This document shows, piece after piece, positions 32,346 to 44,743 of a stretch of DNA of 64,000 nucleotides. Source of the stretch: Strongylocentrotus purpuratus (taxonomy: Eukaryota > Echinodermata > Echinoidea > Camarodonta > Strongylocentrotidae); assembly GCF_000002235.5 (NCBI RefSeq), contig NW_022145609.1:31969301-32033300 (forward strand). The letters run 5' to 3'. Position numbers and translations under genes: made by a program. How positions within the stretch are numbered: the first letter of the stretch is position 1; the number at the start of each line of letters is the position of its first letter. Under the pieces are notes generated by a model. It did not search any database and was not told where the DNA came from. It worked only from the letters and a program-made list of their open reading frames with translations.

Positions 32346-32400
32346 ATAGCTAATCGAAACAAACAACTGCAACCGAGGCTTGCAAAGTACCGGTACTCAC

Positions 32401-32600
32401 ATCATAACAATTGATACATAGTCTAGTCCATGTTACACGACTGTTTCTCCTGTTTAAATCGAAGGAAATGCGTCAATGCACACGCAGCTCTTGATTCAGT
32501 AGCTCTTTGTAATTTTGTAAATAAACGATCGAATAATATGGACACGGATCGTCAGTACGAACGTACGCGTTTCGCGTAGAGTTCAGAGTTCAGAGGTAGT
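32401..32600 (-). other. CLCC1: Candidate CLCC1 5' leader exon and promoter
   Basis: A consensus donor (TTATGAT|GTGAGTACC) ends a possible untranslated exon at 32,401. The sequence upstream is locally richer in CpG (ACGCGAAACGCGTACG near 32,570). The block around the donor has a diverged counterpart at 52,455-52,560, upstream of CLCC1 copy B, which is what suggests it belongs to CLCC1. The start point cannot be placed. Confidence 0.3.
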
Positions 32601-32689
32601 CTATATTACGCATGCGCCATGCATGAGATCATTCTGGGGGAATCCCCCTTGCAAAATGGCTCGCTTGTCCACGGTTCTTAATTTCACAC

Positions 32690-33885
32690 AGGGGCGCACA
32701 GTGGGCCAGGGAGGAGCCAAAGTGCGCCAAAACTAAGTTTGGGTGATTTCTTTTTTTGAATTTTTTTCTTGCCCAGTTGAAAGGTAATACATAGAGGAAT
32801 ACCTCAGTGAAATATTTAATTCCGGTATGCACAATAAGGGTATAAATTTACTACTTCAAACAGCAAAATCCTACATATTCACAGTTTTAGTGCAAAAGTG
32901 ACTTATTTTATAAATCTTTCAATTGAACATGAAGTTTTTAAGTTATTGATATGAAATTGCTCTCACATATTCCTGATAGTTCATTTCGTTGAATGAATGA
33001 AACACAATCTTTTTTTTTTTTTTCCAAATTTTTATTGATTTTCGAATTTTTTTGTAACATTACAAAAACAACAATCATACAAGAATTAAATAATTGTATA
33101 ACATTAAAAGAACAATAATCAAATACGAATCACTGTAACAATTATCCCCAAAAAACAACAACAATCAAACAAACAAACAAACAGACCTGATGTAAAAACT
33201 AAAAAATCAGTCTCGTGTGGTTTGAACTGTATCATTATCAAAATATAATTATGGATAATTAAAATAAATTCTCAATAGGGGACCATTTTCTATAGTGCAT
33301 GTTTTCTTTAGAAACACAATCTTCATGATATATTAAAGGGTAATTCGCTGAAAAATGGACTAATTATCCATGTTTTTTATAAATCCAAAAGAAATGTTTA
33401 GATCTCCGCGATGTACCGCTTAAATTTTAATACCACCATATTCTCTGATGTCTAAGCTTCAAGTTGATACCAAATTTGGCTGCCCAATCTTGCCCATTGT
33501 TATGTTAGAGCCGATTTCCCTTGCCACATTGCCCCGAAAAATGTGGGTTTTTGGGGTCCGCGGCTGAATCATGAAGGATTCGTGGTCATAAATCACGGCG
33601 CGAGGGGGCGCGTGACACTTGTTCTGACACCGCGGACCAAATTAAACACATTTTTCGGGGCAATGTTGCAAGGAAAACGGCTCTAACATAATAACGGGCA
33701 AAATCGGGCAGCCAAATCTGGTATCAACTTAAAGCGTAGACATCATAGAAAATGTTGGTAATAAAATTTAAGCGAAAATCCCTGGAAATCCAAACATTTC
33801 CTCTGGATTTATAAAAAATAAATCCCCAAACATGAGTTTTGGCGCACTTTGGTTCCTCCCTGGCCCACTGTGGGGCGGGGGCCCA
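32690..33885. mobile_element. Inverted-repeat element with 45-bp ends
   Basis: GCACAGTGGGCCAGGGAGGA and then GCCAAAGTGCGCCAAAACT at the left are inverted at the right as AGTTTTGGCGCACTTTGG and TCCTCCCTGGCCCACTGTG. The interior has a further foldback (33,340-33,830) whose arms share TTGGCTGCCC, TGTTAGAGCC and CATTGCCCCGAAAAATGTG. No transposase frame. Confidence 0.8.
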
Positions 33886-33984
33886 ATTCGTAAGCAATAT
33901 TTAGCGTACAGTATGATTTTGAACCATTATGAAAAAGTTTCCTTATTCTTAAAAATGGCCCCAAAAAAGGCCAAATTGACGTTT

Positions 33985-34150
33985 TTGAACCCATGCGTGC
34001 TCCCAAAATCTCCGGATCGTAACAGAAGAAAAAGGTCTACCCGTATTTACTTTACACACCGGACTTTTGCTGAAAGGGGGGGGGGGGGGGGGGTGCTGGG
34101 AACACGTATGTATGCGTACCCTTAGTAACACTGCGGGGGCGGGATGATAG
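33985..34150. repeat. Dispersed repeat, TTTACACACCGGACTT family, copy 1
   Basis: Contains CCCAAAATCTCCGGATCGTA, TTTACTTTACACACCGGACT, a G-run and TAGTAACACTG. The same block order recurs at 52,630-52,850 and 53,085-53,290. Confidence 0.65.
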
Positions 34151-35322
34151 TGTTGACAGTAATTTTTACACAAGGATAGACCACGATGAGATGAGAAGGT
34201 TAAAACTGGGTCATATAGTTTTTTCCTTCAAATTTCCTTCTAAATTTCGTCTCCAGTAGGTTTTTTCAAATTTCCTTCCAAATTTTGTCTCCATTTTTTT
34301 TTTCAAACTAAATTTTGTCTCCAGATGGTTTTTCAAATTTTGTCCCTATAGTTCAAGGAAAGCATCATTATTTTGTGTGACTTTACGTGGAAACGGTATG
34401 ACATTTTCAAGATTTGCCATGCAACAAGGCTTCATATATATATATATATATATATGTAAATCTTTAATGATCTACATTATGAAAAACATATTTCCCAAAG
34501 CAGATTCAAGAAAAAATAATGTAAGCCTCATGGAGAATTAAAGAATGAAAATGAATTTGGAAGAAGTGATTCATCTTAAAGTTTATTTGGCTTCAGGCAT
34601 TCAGTGAGTACAAAGCAAGTGCAAAGAGATGGTTGCATTTGGGAAAACATCTTTAGGACTGCTTCCATGCAAGGTTATGCATATCAAAGTGTGAGTTAAG
34701 AAGCCTTCATGCATGCATGTAAATTAAAAAAAAAAAAGCCATTTTTTTAAAGCAGGTACCAGGCTTATACCGTCAGAGCTAGGAACCTCTTGGCAGTAAT
34801 CGACTACATGGCTCACCAAGACAGGCCTGCGCAGACTGACAGACCAGTTCACGGTTAGCACATGTCCCAAATGACCCCAAATATCCAGATCTTCAAAACA
34901 TGAAGAGGTCCACTTTGTACATTTTGAAATAATTAGTGCTACAGCGATGGAGGTACTATATAAATAGCCTTTGTTTCCCCTTTTCATATAATACTTCCAC
35001 CTGTGTATCATGGAGTGCACTGCTTGTGCATAAATGAATACCGATTACATAACTTGCATGAACACTATCCAGTATTTTGTCAGTGTATTTACACATGTGG
35101 TCTGCAATGACCTTTATCTGCTCATGCTCAGACTGCAACTATGAACTGGCTTATTGTGTTAATAAGATGACTTGTATGTTTAAATCAATCATGGAACAGT
35201 AGGAAGAAAAACAATTTCCACTCTCAACTTTGTAGACTGTAACGTTTATTCATTACATTTTATATATTACAATACATTCACTTATGACAGGAGTTGTACA
35301 TATATATAAATATATATATGTG
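34151..35322. other. Gene-free stretch with short repeats
   Basis: Bases 34,215-34,345 repeat TTTTTCAAATTTCCTTC and AAATTTTGTCTCCA four or five times. (TA)n tracts lie at 34,435-34,455 and 35,298-35,322. No exon recognised. Confidence 0.5.
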
Positions 35323-35997
35323 TGTAACACGCAGATCACACGCGGAAACTGGTAGAGAAGACTCATCACACCATTCTTTGTGTTGCGGTTCTTTTTATTT
35401 CAGGTGCAAAGTAAACTAAGCTAAAGCCCTGGCAATCTGGCCAAGAGGACCGTTTCCTCTGATTGTACCCGCTTCTTACATCTTGATTGTCAATACCTAT
35501 ATAATGACATGTTACACCAAAAGCTTGCAGAGTCGACCTCCCTGCCTGCCCCATGGATGGGGGTGCAGTACAGGAGTGAATCTCACAAATACCTCTGCCT
35601 TCCTTTATCACAGTTATTACACTCTCACGGTGGTTTAGCTACCACACATAACCTGTTCAGGGAAAGGGTCTTGTTATTGGGACGGAGACAGGAAGTCTTT
35701 TGTCTTATCCAATGTTTACATTTGGCTAAGTTATTACAAGTGTTCTGGAAGGGGGGGGGGGGGGGTCGAGTTACTAACCTTTGACCAAGTGACCGTACAT
35801 CATTAACTCTCTCATAGCTGTGGAATGTCATGTTTTGGCCAAATTGATAGCTTCTACTCGGAATATGTGCGAGTCATACTTCGTTGAAGTACACAATTTG
35901 TAAACATATAAACTTCTTACTTTCCTCCTGAGGAGATATTGATTAGAAATAGATATATATTTTTCACTATAAAACAGTTCAATTCTGACCTGTTACA
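35323..35997 (-). repeat. LTR segment of the fossil element
   Basis: The terminal TGTAACA and TGTTACA are inverted at the two ends of 675 bp. It contains a G-run at 35,751-35,765 and a poly(A) signal near its 3' end. The two other LTR segments match it only in part. Confidence 0.7.
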
Positions 35998-38383
35998 CAC
36001 TCCCCTGCTTAATTGAGTGTCGTCCCGACACTCAGACTACAACAAAATAATATTTAATTCCCACTATACCTTCTTCCCATCGTGGCTGTTTCCAGATCCT
36101 AATCACGATGCCCAATTACCAACATGCAAAAGAAAATTAATCATGTGATTAAAAATCTTTTTGCATAATACAGAATATAAAAATTAAAATCATAACACAA
36201 TTGGCCAACCCGCACCACTAATACGAACTTTCTGGTCTCATGACGAGAATCACAGAAAACATATCTAGTGCAAAAACTCAACTGTTTCAGTCATTCTAGC
36301 ACTCCTTATTATGTAATACTGGTCGCATGTCGAGGCTCCTAGCATTAACATTATCTAAGTGCTACCCAACTGATCCTAACAGTTCCAGAGTCTCTACTGC
36401 CAAACCTTAGTTATCGACACAAATCTTCATATTACAGGCATCTCTAACAAGCCAGATGATTTTCACAGTATATACCCAATTTAATCTACTCAGTGTCTTT
36501 CTAAACACACACAAACAATAATCGTCCTTAAAGTACCTTTACACACTCTAGCAAATACAGCAGTAAAACTATCAACTATATTTCGTAACAACCTTGCCCT
36601 ATGGATATTCCTTTCACATCTTAACAAACTCTTAAGATACAAAAATTCGACATTACGATATACAAAGAAATCTTATAACTTTTGGCCAATCCTCTCTGCC
36701 AACAATGTGCCCTTTCCGGCCTCTCTACGAGGTTAACAGAAAAACAAAGATAGAAAGATAAACCCTACTGTTCCTAGAAGTCGCCCCAGTATTTCTTCCA
36801 TGCATGATTCCGGTCTCATGTCGAGGTTTTCGGAATAAACATTGAATACACTATCCAGGCTAAGTCCAACAGTAATTCCAGCCAAATCCGAGTTACATTC
36901 CAGAAATCTCGGTATAAAACAATACACTATCCATTACACAACACATATAGTTACTCTTACATCTTGATTGTCAATACCTATATAATGACATGTTACACCA
37001 AAAGCTTGCAGAGTCGACCTCCCTGCCTGCCCCATGGATGGGGGTGCAGTACAGGAGTGAATCTCACAAATACCTCTGCCTTCCTTTATCACAGTTATTA
37101 CACTCTCACGGTGGTTTAGCTACCACACATAACCTGTTCAGGGAAAGGGTCTTGTTATTGGGACGGAGACAGGAAGTCTTTTGTCTTATCCAATGTTTAC
37201 ATTTGGCTAAGTTATTACAAGTGTTCTGGAAGGGGGGGGGGGTCGAGTTACTAACCTTTGACCAAGTGACCGTACATCATTAACTCTCTCATAGCTGTGG
37301 AATGTCATGTTTTGGCCAAATTGATAGCTTCTACTCGGAATATGTGCGAGTCATACTTCTTTGAAGTACACAATTTGTAAACATATAAACTTCTTACTTT
37401 CCTCCTGAGGAGATATTGATTAGAAATAGATATATATTTTTCACTATAAAACAGTTCAATTCTGACCTGTTACACACTCCCCTGCTTAATTGAGTGTCGT
37501 CCCGACACTCAGACTACAACAAAATAATATTTAATTCCCACTATACCTTCTTCCCATCGTGGCTGTTTCCAGATCCTAATCACGATGCCCAATTACCAAC
37601 ATGCAAAAGAAAATTAATCATGTGATTAAAAATCTTTTTGCATAATACAGAATATAAAAATTAAAATCATAACACAATTGGCCAACCCGCACCACTAATA
37701 CGAACTTTCTGGTCTCATGACGAGAATCACAGAAAACATATCTAGTGCAAAAACTCAACTGTTTCAGTCATTCTAGCACTCCTTATTATGTAATACTGGT
37801 CTCATGTCGAGGCTCCTAGCATTAACATTATCTAAGTGCTACCCAACTGATCCTAACAGTTCCAGAGTCTCTACTGCCAAACCTTAGTTATCGACACAAA
37901 TCTTCATATTACAGGCATCTCTAACAAGCCAGATGATTTTCACAGTATATCATACCTGCCAACCTTTACAAAAAAAAAATAGTAATTTATTTCACGTGGA
38001 CTGTGGAGCGCAGCGACCGAACGCTAGACCGAGGGAGCGAAGCAGACGAGTGGGGGGTGGGTGTGGGAGGGGGGTGTCCCCCTCCCACGCTAGGGAGCTT
38101 TTGGTATTTTGAACATGTAGAAATGCCCTTTCCCTTCACTCTAAACCCATTTTTCAACACTTATGGAACCTCCCCCACAAAAGAATAAACTGTCAAAAAC
38201 AGCAAAACATGGACTAAAAGCTAAAAATTCTTCTGATGAAATAGACCCTGGAGGAGAAAAATAAAGTCATACATAATTACACTTAATGCTCTCAAACTTT
38301 CCACCTCACCTCTACTGATCGCACAAAGCAGTCTTTTCCAGCCATCAGTGACTCCATCAGGCACTTGTTTCTTGGTTGTTCAG

Positions 38384-38693
38384 AGAATAAACTTGACATA
38401 CTCATGCCTCATAAACACATGCTGCCAGATATAGAAGACATCTATCTTGTAGAAGTTTTACAGAAGTTTTACAATGCCTCAAGCTTTAAGGCATGAGGAC
38501 GTTGCCTGTTTCGCTTTCTTGAGAAGTTCCTTGTTCAGAGAATAAACTTGACATACTCATGCCTCATAAACACACGCTGCCAGATATAATTAGAAGACAT
38601 CTATCTTGCAGAAGTTTTACAGAAGTTTTACAATGCCTCAAGCTTTAAGGCATGAGGACGTTGCCTGTTTCGCTTTCTTGAGAAGTTCCTTGG
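38384..38693. repeat. 152-bp tandem duplication at the transposase 3' end
   Basis: GAATAAACTTGACATACTCA occurs near 38,384 and 38,539, and TTTAAGGCATGAGGACGTTG near 38,482 and 38,644. The second unit holds the last codons and stop of the transposase, so the first unit is a displaced copy of that end in the 3' UTR. Confidence 0.85.
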
Positions 38694-41600
38694 AGTGCAC
38701 AGTAGAATGGCATGGCGTGTTCCTTGATAGCAGGTCCATTCTCCTTGTCAAGATGCTATCCAATGTTTTAGTTGAAAGGCTCGATCTGAATTCCGTTTTG
38801 TTCTTGTTCACGATGCTGAAAATTCTTTCACAATCGGCATTGCTGTGATACATAGCAAGAAGCACCTTTGCTACTTTCACCAGTGTTGGATACAACACAT
38901 TTCCAGTGGCTGGAGACTTCAGCTTCGAAATTTCATGCCATTGCGAGTCGATTCTCAAGTCTGGTTTCAGGATTTCATCAGTGAGATCATCCACCTGGAA
39001 ACAACAAAGCTCATCTTCCAGCTTGTCCCTTTCATCCTCTGGTACAAACTGGGGGTACTTGTTTGCAAAGAACAGCCACTTGTTGAGCTTCACTTGTGTG
39101 CGTTTGGAGACATCCAATACATCAGCATTTTGAAGAACTTCTTCTTCAAATGGATAGGACTTTCTCATATAGCTGCATGCTGAAGAGAAGTAGCTGCGTA
39201 CACTGTCGTAGAATTGCTTCAAGTTACACTGCTCTCCACACTCTCTGATGTATGTGCGTACTGCTTGGCCAACAAACAACTCTTCATCACTTTTCTGATT
39301 GCTTTCATCTGTGAACTCTACTTCATACACTTTCAAATGAGCAGTAACAACTTCTGGCTTCACAAATCGAACAAGCAGTGACTTCAGTTGGTTGCACATA
39401 ACATTATGCATTACATGAATACATGGTTCATCTTTCTGAAGGATCAGGTTACTGTCATCAAACAAAGAAATGGTAATGTTCAAAAAGAGACAATATAGTT
39501 TTGTGTTAGGGTCTGTCATCATCTTCATTACACGCTCAGGTTTTGATTCAACTGTTGTTATTGTAGGTTGATCTCTTGCAGCGGATGTTTGTTTTGAAGC
39601 AGATTTTGCAGTCTCTTTTGCAGCTGATTTTGCAGCTGATTTTGCAGCTGATTTTGCAGTTGGTCTTGTGGAAGATGACTTTCGAAAGAACGGGTTTGAT
39701 GCTGTAGAAAGACCTGAAGTATCTTTACTGGCGCTTTTAGCAGACTTCAATGTTGTTGACTTCGCAGGACCACTCGAAGTACCAGACTTTGCAGCACACT
39801 GGTTGCTAGTTGAGCTAGAAGTTCCCTTCACTGTGCTGGTGCTTGGAGAACTGGATGCTGTTGATTTACCACCCACATTTGATGTTCCAGACTTGGTAGT
39901 GCTTTGGTTGCAAGTTGAACTAGAAGCAACAGGCAGTTTCTTCTTGGGAATCTTGTAACATGTACTAGATGTTGCATAAGTTGTTCCTTGGAGTGTTGAT
40001 CTAGTAGGACCATGTGAACTGCCAGGTTTTACAGCAGGGGTCACCGATGTGCCTTGCTTGGTAGAGGTAGCCGAACTTAGCGGTGATTCTGCCGATTTGT
40101 TTTTTTGTTTCTTTCTTTCTTGTTCCCCTTCTTGTGTGACTCTCTGTCGTTTTGTCCCACTTGTCTTTTTTCTCTCTCCTTCGAAGAAAGGAAGAATTGC
40201 ATCCCACTGCTCCAAGAGTCTAGTGATGCACTGTCCGAGTGAAAGCCAACGTGTGGACACGTGCTTGATGATCTTGTGCTGGGGAAGATTTTCTTTGGCT
40301 TGGAAAGATTTGAATTCTTGCTTTCTCTTGCTGCTCTTTTCCAGATGATAATAAATATCAATGAGCAAGTCCTCTACTCTCACAGGTAGCCGTTTTGCTG
40401 CTTTCTCAGCCGCAAGATGCATCAGATGACAGGGGCAGCCTGTGCAGATAAAAAGAATGCAAATAAAAAACAAATGAGAACATATTTAAATATTTTTAAA
40501 TTGGAAAAGAAATATCAAAACTCTTTGTCCATCACTTAGGCCTTTTTATAGTATACTACACACATGTAGCTGCAAGATATTTAACCAATCATTCCATTAC
40601 TAAGACAATCAAAGACGACTATATTTTGACTGCATATTCAAAATTATAACAATTTTGTTTTATTTATTTCTTTATCTTCATTTAATTTTTGTATTCATCT
40701 ATCTTATATTATTGTATTGTTTTTGGATTTTTTTGGAAGGGGGTCTTAGTTCAATGGCATCTAACTAAAAAGCTTTTAGACTTTAGACGATATCTTAGTA
40801 AGATACTTGTCTGTATATTTCCTATAATAACAAAAATGCTGTACAAAAATATCGCACTACTCCCGTCACAAAAACATCCCCAAATTTCACCCAAACAGAT
40901 ATTTATGGCACCTAACAATCAAACAATGGTCATGAATTCCTCTGGAATGCCATCAAACTAAGCTGTGCCTGTGGAAATGAACACCACTCACACTCACATA
41001 CACACACACACGACTATGTTAATGAGCAGCACAAGCATTTCTTTCATTTATATTTCATTTATGTTTTTATATGTTCAGTTTTTCTCTAGAGGTCTACATA
41101 ACATTATAATACAGTATTCACAAAGACTCACCAGAAATGTACATGGATGGGGCACGCTTGAGGAGAAACGCCGCTACACCTTTGAACTTGCCCAACATCA
41201 CTGACGCATTGTCCGCGGAAAAGGACACCAGATTTTCAAACGGAATTTCCAGTTCCTGTAGTTCTGCCTCCAGAAGCTTGAATATGTTCTCCCCTGTAGA
41301 TGGCTTGTTACACTCCTTCAATGAGAGAAGAACAGACAAGGTACGACCCTCATCCGGGTCAAAATACCGCACACATATTGGGTACAACTTGACATCATCA
41401 TAGTCCGTAGACCCATCCGTTGCCAAACTGAATGGCGATACCTTGATGACATCAACAATCTTTTTCCTGGAATCTTTACCAAGGGTATTGGTGATGCAGC
41501 CTGTCTTCGTGCGCCCACATCCATACTTTTTTGCGATGGCCGAATCGGGAAACATTTTCCGAAACAGTTTATTACAGTGGTCAGCAACGCTGAGTGGCAA

Positions 41601-41906
41601 ACTATGTTCAACAATGAATTCGGTCATCAAAACCTCTGCATTAATAACACTCATGTCCGAATCTACCGCGAAGTAGCTTTGTAATGATCTTCCACCGGTT
41701 GCCTCGGTATTAGCTTGATGTTTTTTTGTCCTGATGTGTTTCTCAATGTCATTAAGTCCACCGTGAGAGATGCGGACATCACTGGAGCAGCGTTTGCAAA
41801 ATGCATAGTGATCTCCCAGTTTAGAGCTTGTCAACACAGGAAACTTTAGAGCGTAATCAGCCCGATATTTCTGGGTAGACTTCTTACTCTTAGTTGATTT
41901 GCTCAT
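38638..41906 (-). CDS. hAT-superfamily transposase, BED-like zinc finger
   Basis: Exon 1 (41,906-41,130) and exon 2 (40,443-38,638) join in phase 1 (TCTG|GTGAGT to CTGCACAG|GC), giving about 860 residues, SGCPCHLMHLAAEK across the junction. Order: a basic N-terminus; a BED-like finger at about 38-70 (FCKRC, then KHIRTKKH); RNase H-like blocks FSLATDGSTDYDDVKLYP and LVSFSADNASVMLG with two candidate catalytic Asp; a Ser/Thr/Ala/Lys-rich insert; and the C-terminal dimerisation region with LAMYHSNADCERIFSIVN, whose Glu is the likely third acidic residue. It cuts and pastes the element in the nucleus. Unusual is the long low-complexity insert with KSAAKSAAKSAAK repeats. Confidence 0.9.
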
Positions 41907-43289
41907 TTTGACGTTTGAAGTTTACTGGTAGCGATCAAAATCATGGGAAAATCAAAGCTAGCTGATCGCAATCGCGGCCGAAACAAAAATCACTCGTATC
42001 AGTCCCATATGTAGTAATCCACGTAAGTTTGTATGGTAAATGTGCGCGCAAAACAAGAACACATCGCATGTATTGCATCGCATGTAGTCGTCATGTCTGC
42101 ACACACACACACACATGACCATACACGCAGTACATATCACCATACGCACGCAATCCTCCCGCTCGTATTACTATACACTCGCTGAAAAACGTGCGTTCAT
42201 AAAATTAAAACGTTGGCATTACGATTTGGCTGTTAGCCTTGAAGTTCAGTCGTTTTAACATTTTAATAGTCAGAAAATCAGAAAATCGTAATTTTGTGAC
42301 ACAAAATCGTAAGGCGTAATTTAAAACAGAAAATCGTAATAATTACGCCAAAATCGTAATAGTTGGCAGGTATGGTATATACCCAATTTAATCTACTCAG
42401 TGTCTTTCTAAACACACACAAACAATAATCGTCCTTAAAGTACCTTTACACACTCTAGCAAATACAGCAGTAAAACTATCAACTATATTTCGTAACAACC
42501 TTGCCCTATGGATATTCCTTTCACATCTTAACAAACTCTTAAGATACAAAAATTCGACATTACGATATACAAAGAAATCTTATAACTTTTGGCCAATCCT
42601 CTCTGCCAACAATGTGCCCTTTCCGGCCTCTCTACGAGGTTAACAGAAAAACAAAGATAGAAAGATAAACCCTACTGTTCCTAGAAGTCGCCCCAGTATT
42701 TCTTCCATGCATGATTCCGGTCTCATGTCGAGGTTTTCGGAATAAACATTGAATACACTATCCAGGCTAAGTCCAACAGTAATTCCAGCCAAATCCCAGT
42801 TACATTCCAGAAATCTCGGTATAAAACAATACACTATCCATTACACAACACATATAGTTACTCTTACATCTTGATTGTCAATACCTATATAATGACATGT
42901 TACACCAAAAGCTTGCAGAGTCGACCTCCCTGCCTGCCCCATGGATGGGGGTGCAGTACAGGAGTGAATCTCACAAATACCTCTGCCTTCCTTTATAACA
43001 GTTATTACACTCTCACGGTGGTTTAGCTACCACACATAACCTGTTCAGGGAAAGGGTCTTGTTATTGGGACGGAGACAGGAAGTCTTTTGTCTTATCCAA
43101 TGTTTACATTTGGCTAAGTTATTACAAGTGTTCTGGAAGGGGGGGGGGGGGGGGTCGAGTTACTAACCTTTGACCAAGTGACCGTACATCATTAACTCTC
43201 TCATAGCTGTGGAATGTCATGTTTTGGCCAAATTGATAGCTTCTACTCGGAATATGTGTGAGTCATACTTCTTTGATTTTCTTTGATAC

Positions 43290-43660
43290 AAACAGAGCAT
43301 ATATTTTCTTTATTCATATTACATACATATTCAAGGGAGAAAATAATTTGTAGTCATGATTAAATAAGTCTTTAAATTGAAAATTCCAAAATTCATTGAT
43401 TTTATTTTTTCGGATTACTTTCAGCAGGTTTCTATTTCAATGAAATTCATATGGTTTCCAATTTCCAGATTAATTTATATTATCAATTTAAATTTGCAAT
43501 TTGTGTACACCTTTTCTGTCATTGTATTTTACCTGGATCTGTTTTCGTACCCTCTGTTATTTTTACATGTTTTTTAAATACGTAAATTCAGTATCAATTC
43601 AACCGTAAAGTATTCAAGCATTAAATAAAATAAATCTTGAATCTTGAATAATTTGCCATG
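43290..43660 (+). mobile_element. LINE 3' end with TCTTGAA tail
   Basis: AT-rich sequence ends AAATAAAATAAATCTTGAAT followed by CTTGAAT. This resembles a non-LTR retrotransposon 3' end. No coding part is present. Confidence 0.4.
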
Positions 43661-43711
43661 CTGCCAAAAATACAACTTCTGTATGCAGCATGGCGCATAC
43701 ATATGTCCTCC

Positions 43712-43806
43712 TCATCGGGCTCCTGTGGCTCCCCCTCGAGGTTGAAGGCGTCGACCCACATTGCCCTTTGTAGGAGGAGACATACTTCGTATGTCATTTG
43801 GAAAAC
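43712..43806 (-). CDS. Candidate last exon of CLCC1 copy B
   Basis: A good acceptor (CTTTCTCTTTCAG) at 43,807 opens a phase-1 frame reading GFPNDIRSMSPPTKGNVG, then RRLQPRGGATGAR and TGA. It has no resemblance to CLCC1 exon 7. Another frame is also open here (WVDAFNLEGEPQEPDEED), so the reading is uncertain and this could belong to a different gene. Confidence 0.3.
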
Positions 43807-44743
43807 CTGAAAGAGAAAGAAAAATTATATCAAAGCGGTCAACTACAATTTCAAGTATAGAAATATAACAAATGTCTGTTGTATTTCATTTATACAGCCT
43901 TGGTTGTGTTTCACCATGAAAACAGTTGACGTAGCCACAATTTTCAAAATGGAGGGGCTATGCAGTTTCAAGATAGCCTGGGCTAGATAGGGTTAAAGAG
44001 ACGAACAATGCCAGTAATGGTGAATAGTTCATGAGTGATATTCCTGCAAGATTCAGGGTATAAGGAAAATAGTTGTGATCCCTATTGGTTTACATGTTAA
44101 AACTTAGTTTGTGTGAAGCGCAGCTACCATACAGAGCAACAAAAAAAAACTCGGTATGCATAATGCATGATATGCGTGACGAGGGAGATACGACATGCAT
44201 TTTCAACAATCGATGCCCAACAAGCTATAAAATCTGTATAGTTTCTTGCAGCACCCAGCCTGATCGCCCAGGTCATCAACGGGCCCGGGGCACTGCAGCT
44301 GGGTGTTGGCACGACTGTTTGCAAATGTTAAATAGGGGTGACCATGTAGGTGTATATGTAATTATATGTCTGCATGTTTCTCTGAGTGGATGACTGTGTG
44401 TAAATGAACAGGTTTTTGTTGATAATAATATTGAGTGTGCCAATTAGGCAGAAGATTGAGGGTTACATATCTTTAAGACCTTTTGCGTGTATATTAACAA
44501 GCAATTTATTGATACATTAATTAACGAGTAACTAATTATAGGCCTGAATGAAACTCACAGGAATGTAGGCCTACATGTCGACTGTGTAAACGTATTATGC
44601 AGGGTGCAATTTAAAAGAATGAAAATGTGGATTTCCACGGGTCCTGCTAGTATCTATAAGTAGTACAATAGTGTATTAAAATTGCCTATGTGTTGACTTC
44701 TTGAAGTCTTCATAATCATGGGAGTATCGAGTGAAACCCTTAC

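Larger units (their letters stand above)
20098..32400 (-). other. Presumed CLCC1 5' UTR intron, transposon-rich
   Basis: No coding exon was found in these 12 kb. The assignment as intron rests on the acceptor at 20,098, the candidate donor at 32,401, and collinear blocks in copy B: 20,490-20,665 matches 51,090-51,320, and 21,340-21,480 partly matches 51,380-51,430. The listed elements fill most of it. Confidence 0.45.
37951..42374 (-). mobile_element. Complete-looking hAT DNA transposon, 4.4 kb
   Basis: The ends CATACCTGCCAAC and GTTGGCAGGTATG are inverted, and GTATAT is repeated on both sides (37,945-37,950 and 42,375-42,380). The fossil LTR repeat at about 36,470 shows the empty site (CACAGTATATACCCAAT). 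AAAATCGTAA is repeated about four times just inside the 42.3 kb end, as expected for transposase-binding subterminal repeats. It carries a two-exon transposase gene with no visible interruption. A 152-bp tandem duplication (38,384-38,693) covers the end of the reading frame. Confidence 0.88.
35323..43272 (-). mobile_element. Fossil LTR retrotransposon in tandem form
   Basis: Three LTR-type segments (35,323-35,997; 36,956-37,475; 42,863-43,272) alternate with two copies of an internal segment of about 960 bp. The complete-looking LTR begins TGTAACA and ends TGTTACA on the minus strand, carries an AATAAA, and is preceded by a purine-rich tract. The spacing gives a unit of about 1.48 kb, repeated two and a half times. 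No gag or pol is left, so the element is broken or non-autonomous. Ty3/Gypsy kinship is a guess. The copies differ little, so the duplication is recent. A hAT transposon sits in the second internal segment. Confidence 0.7.

Noticed and set aside
36733-36927. A 64-codon frame (also at 42,640) starting MYCFIPRFLECN.
   Set aside because: It recurs because it lies in the tandem LTR fossil; no capsid, protease or polymerase motif, so not called as a gene.
39668-39958. Plus-strand 96-codon frame opposite the transposase.
   Set aside because: Shadow of the Ser/Ala/Lys-rich part of the transposase on the other strand.
42080-42130. CACACACACACACA tract as a possible regulatory site.
   Set aside because: Plain dinucleotide repeat within the 5' part of the hAT element.
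43712-43806. A second open frame (MWVDAFNLEGEPQEPDEED) as an exon of an unrelated gene.
   Set aside because: Open, but no partner exon in matching phase was found nearby; the phase-1 frame fits copy B better. Kept only as an alternative.
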